Program-made: the position numbers and the translations under genes
In this document: positions 5,816-6,121 of the stretch, one piece after another
How the letters are laid out: each line of letters opens with the position of its first letter
Numbering within the stretch: the first letter of the stretch is position 1
The notes under the pieces: model-generated
Databases searched by the model: none
What the model was told of the DNA's origin: nothing
The model's input: the letters and a program-made list of their open reading frames with translations, nothing else
From: Promethearchaeota archaeon
Lineage (GTDB): Archaea; Asgardarchaeota; Lokiarchaeia; Sigynarchaeales; MK-D1
Direction of reading: 5' to 3'
DNA length: 6,121 bases
Assembly (NCBI GenBank): GCA_016839865.1
Contig: JAEOTN010000339.1
Span: 1-6,121, forward strand

Positions 5816-5896
5816 ATGGAGATTGATCCAGATATATTTTCTATTTTTTATGGATGGAAATATGATCGATCTTTTCTTAATATTATATTCAAATAG
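5816..5896 (+). CDS. 26-codon ORF resembling a segment of the downstream membrane protein
   Basis: ATG is preceded by AAAGGAG (GGAG at 5801-5804, nine bases away) and a TATA box at 5774, so translation is plausible. The product, 26 residues ending in TAG, contains PDIFSIFYGW at residues 5-14. The next protein has PDIFSEFIGW at its residues 30-39, eight of ten identical, with four differences at third codon positions that leave the residue unchanged. The two frames are in phase, separated by one TAG. I see three readings: a remnant of a duplicated paralogous gene, a leader peptide translated to couple the next gene, or the N-terminus of a longer protein interrupted by an amber codon. The frame is open upstream only to 5798, so no larger gene is intact. 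Not a recognised family by itself. Confidence 0.45.
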   Translation: MEIDPDIFSIFYGWKYDRSFLNIIFK

Positions 5897-5900
5897 GTGA
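5895..5900 (+). promoter_or_regulatory. Ribosome binding site AGGTGA deciding the membrane protein start
   Basis: AGGTGA is five bases before TTG 5906 and shares two bases with the TAG of the upstream short ORF. It also contains the in-frame GTG 5897, which I reject as the start for that reason. The overlap would let ribosomes ending the short ORF feed the next start. Confidence 0.6.
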
Positions 5901-5905
5901 TTAGA

Positions 5906-6121
5906 TTGGCTGAATATTCAAACTGGTTAAAAAATACATTTATTGTTCATATTGTTATTGGTTTTTTCTTTGGCTTTTCCTTCTTGCTCATCCCTGATAT
6001 TTTTTCCGAGTTTATTGGCTGGGAGCCTGAGGTATTTGACCCCATCAATCGTGTTTTTGGAGCTGCGATTATTGGATTGACGAGTGGGTCTATACTTGCT
6101 TTATTAGATCCTGATTGGGAA
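5906..6121 (+). CDS. Small integral membrane protein of unknown function (3' end missing)
   Basis: The start is TTG, chosen for the ideally spaced AGGTGA site. The first 72 codons are present and the frame runs off the window. After a short polar N-terminus (AEYSNWLKNT) there is a helix at about 12-30. A loop follows with PDIFSEFIGWEPEVFDP and a conserved-looking NRVFGAAIIG, and a second helix at about 48-67. The arrangement (helix, P-D-x-F, G-W, D-P, R-x-x-G-A-A, helix) resembles small multi-helix membrane proteins found in archaea and bacteria whose role is not established; I cannot name the family. It is transcribed away from the binding-protein operon, and nothing in the sequence ties it to that operon. 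The upstream 26-codon ORF looks like a truncated relative. Confidence 0.7.
   Translation, partial: MAEYSNWLKNTFIVHIVIGFFFGFSFLLIPDIFSEFIGWEPEVFDPINRVFGAAIIGLTSGSILALLDPDWE

Noticed and set aside
5894..5896. TAG between the short ORF and the membrane protein read as pyrrolysine
   Set aside because: TAG clearly ends the first propeller gene at 800-802, a ribosome site for the next gene overlaps this TAG, and no pyrrolysine machinery is visible. I keep the two frames separate.

Overview
The window looks like an AT-rich archaeal genome fragment. The evidence is: Shine-Dalgarno sites of the GGTGA/GGAGG type, TTTAAA/TTTATAA TATA boxes with an adjacent BRE-like TAGAAA element, poly-T gene ends, secreted proteins rich in N-X-S/T sequons, and a C-terminal Pro-Gly-Phe plus membrane helix plus Arg-cluster sorting signal. 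An Asgard (Promethearchaeota-like) or euryarchaeal relative would fit, because large sets of membrane-anchored winged-helix proteins and Thr-rich surface proteins are common there. This placement is an inference; no rRNA or universal marker is present.

Layout. (1) 2-802, plus strand: the 3' part of a surface beta-propeller protein with a PGF-type C-terminal anchor. (2) 884-2332, minus strand, convergent with it: a complete paralogue with seven propeller repeats, a Thr-rich stalk and a PGL-type anchor. (3) 5368 down to 2601, minus strand: a two-gene operon whose stop and start codons overlap (TAATG). Its first gene is a family 5 (peptide-type) solute-binding protein that carries an extra C-terminal domain and a transmembrane anchor. 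Its second gene is a winged-helix DNA-binding protein with two C-terminal transmembrane helices. No permease or ATPase gene accompanies them in the window. (4) 5369-5815: a long intergenic region with the operon promoter, two palindromes and a hairpin terminator with no obvious gene before it. (5) 5816-6121, plus strand: a 26-codon ORF followed in the same frame, across a single TAG, by the start of a small integral membrane protein. The short ORF repeats a motif of that protein.

The most notable observation is a 19-bp palindrome, consensus TGTTCTA-N5-TAGAACA. It occurs twice in tandem (centres 22 bp apart) upstream of the propeller gene and once upstream of the binding-protein operon. In both promoters the nearest palindrome lies exactly 19 bp upstream of TTTAAA, and the intervening bases are also similar. 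This is a small regulon with activator-like geometry. The obvious candidate regulator is the membrane winged-helix protein encoded in the operon. I therefore propose, as inference, a split transmembrane sensor: an anchored extracellular peptide-binding protein signals to a membrane-tethered transcription factor that controls its own operon and a cell-surface propeller protein.
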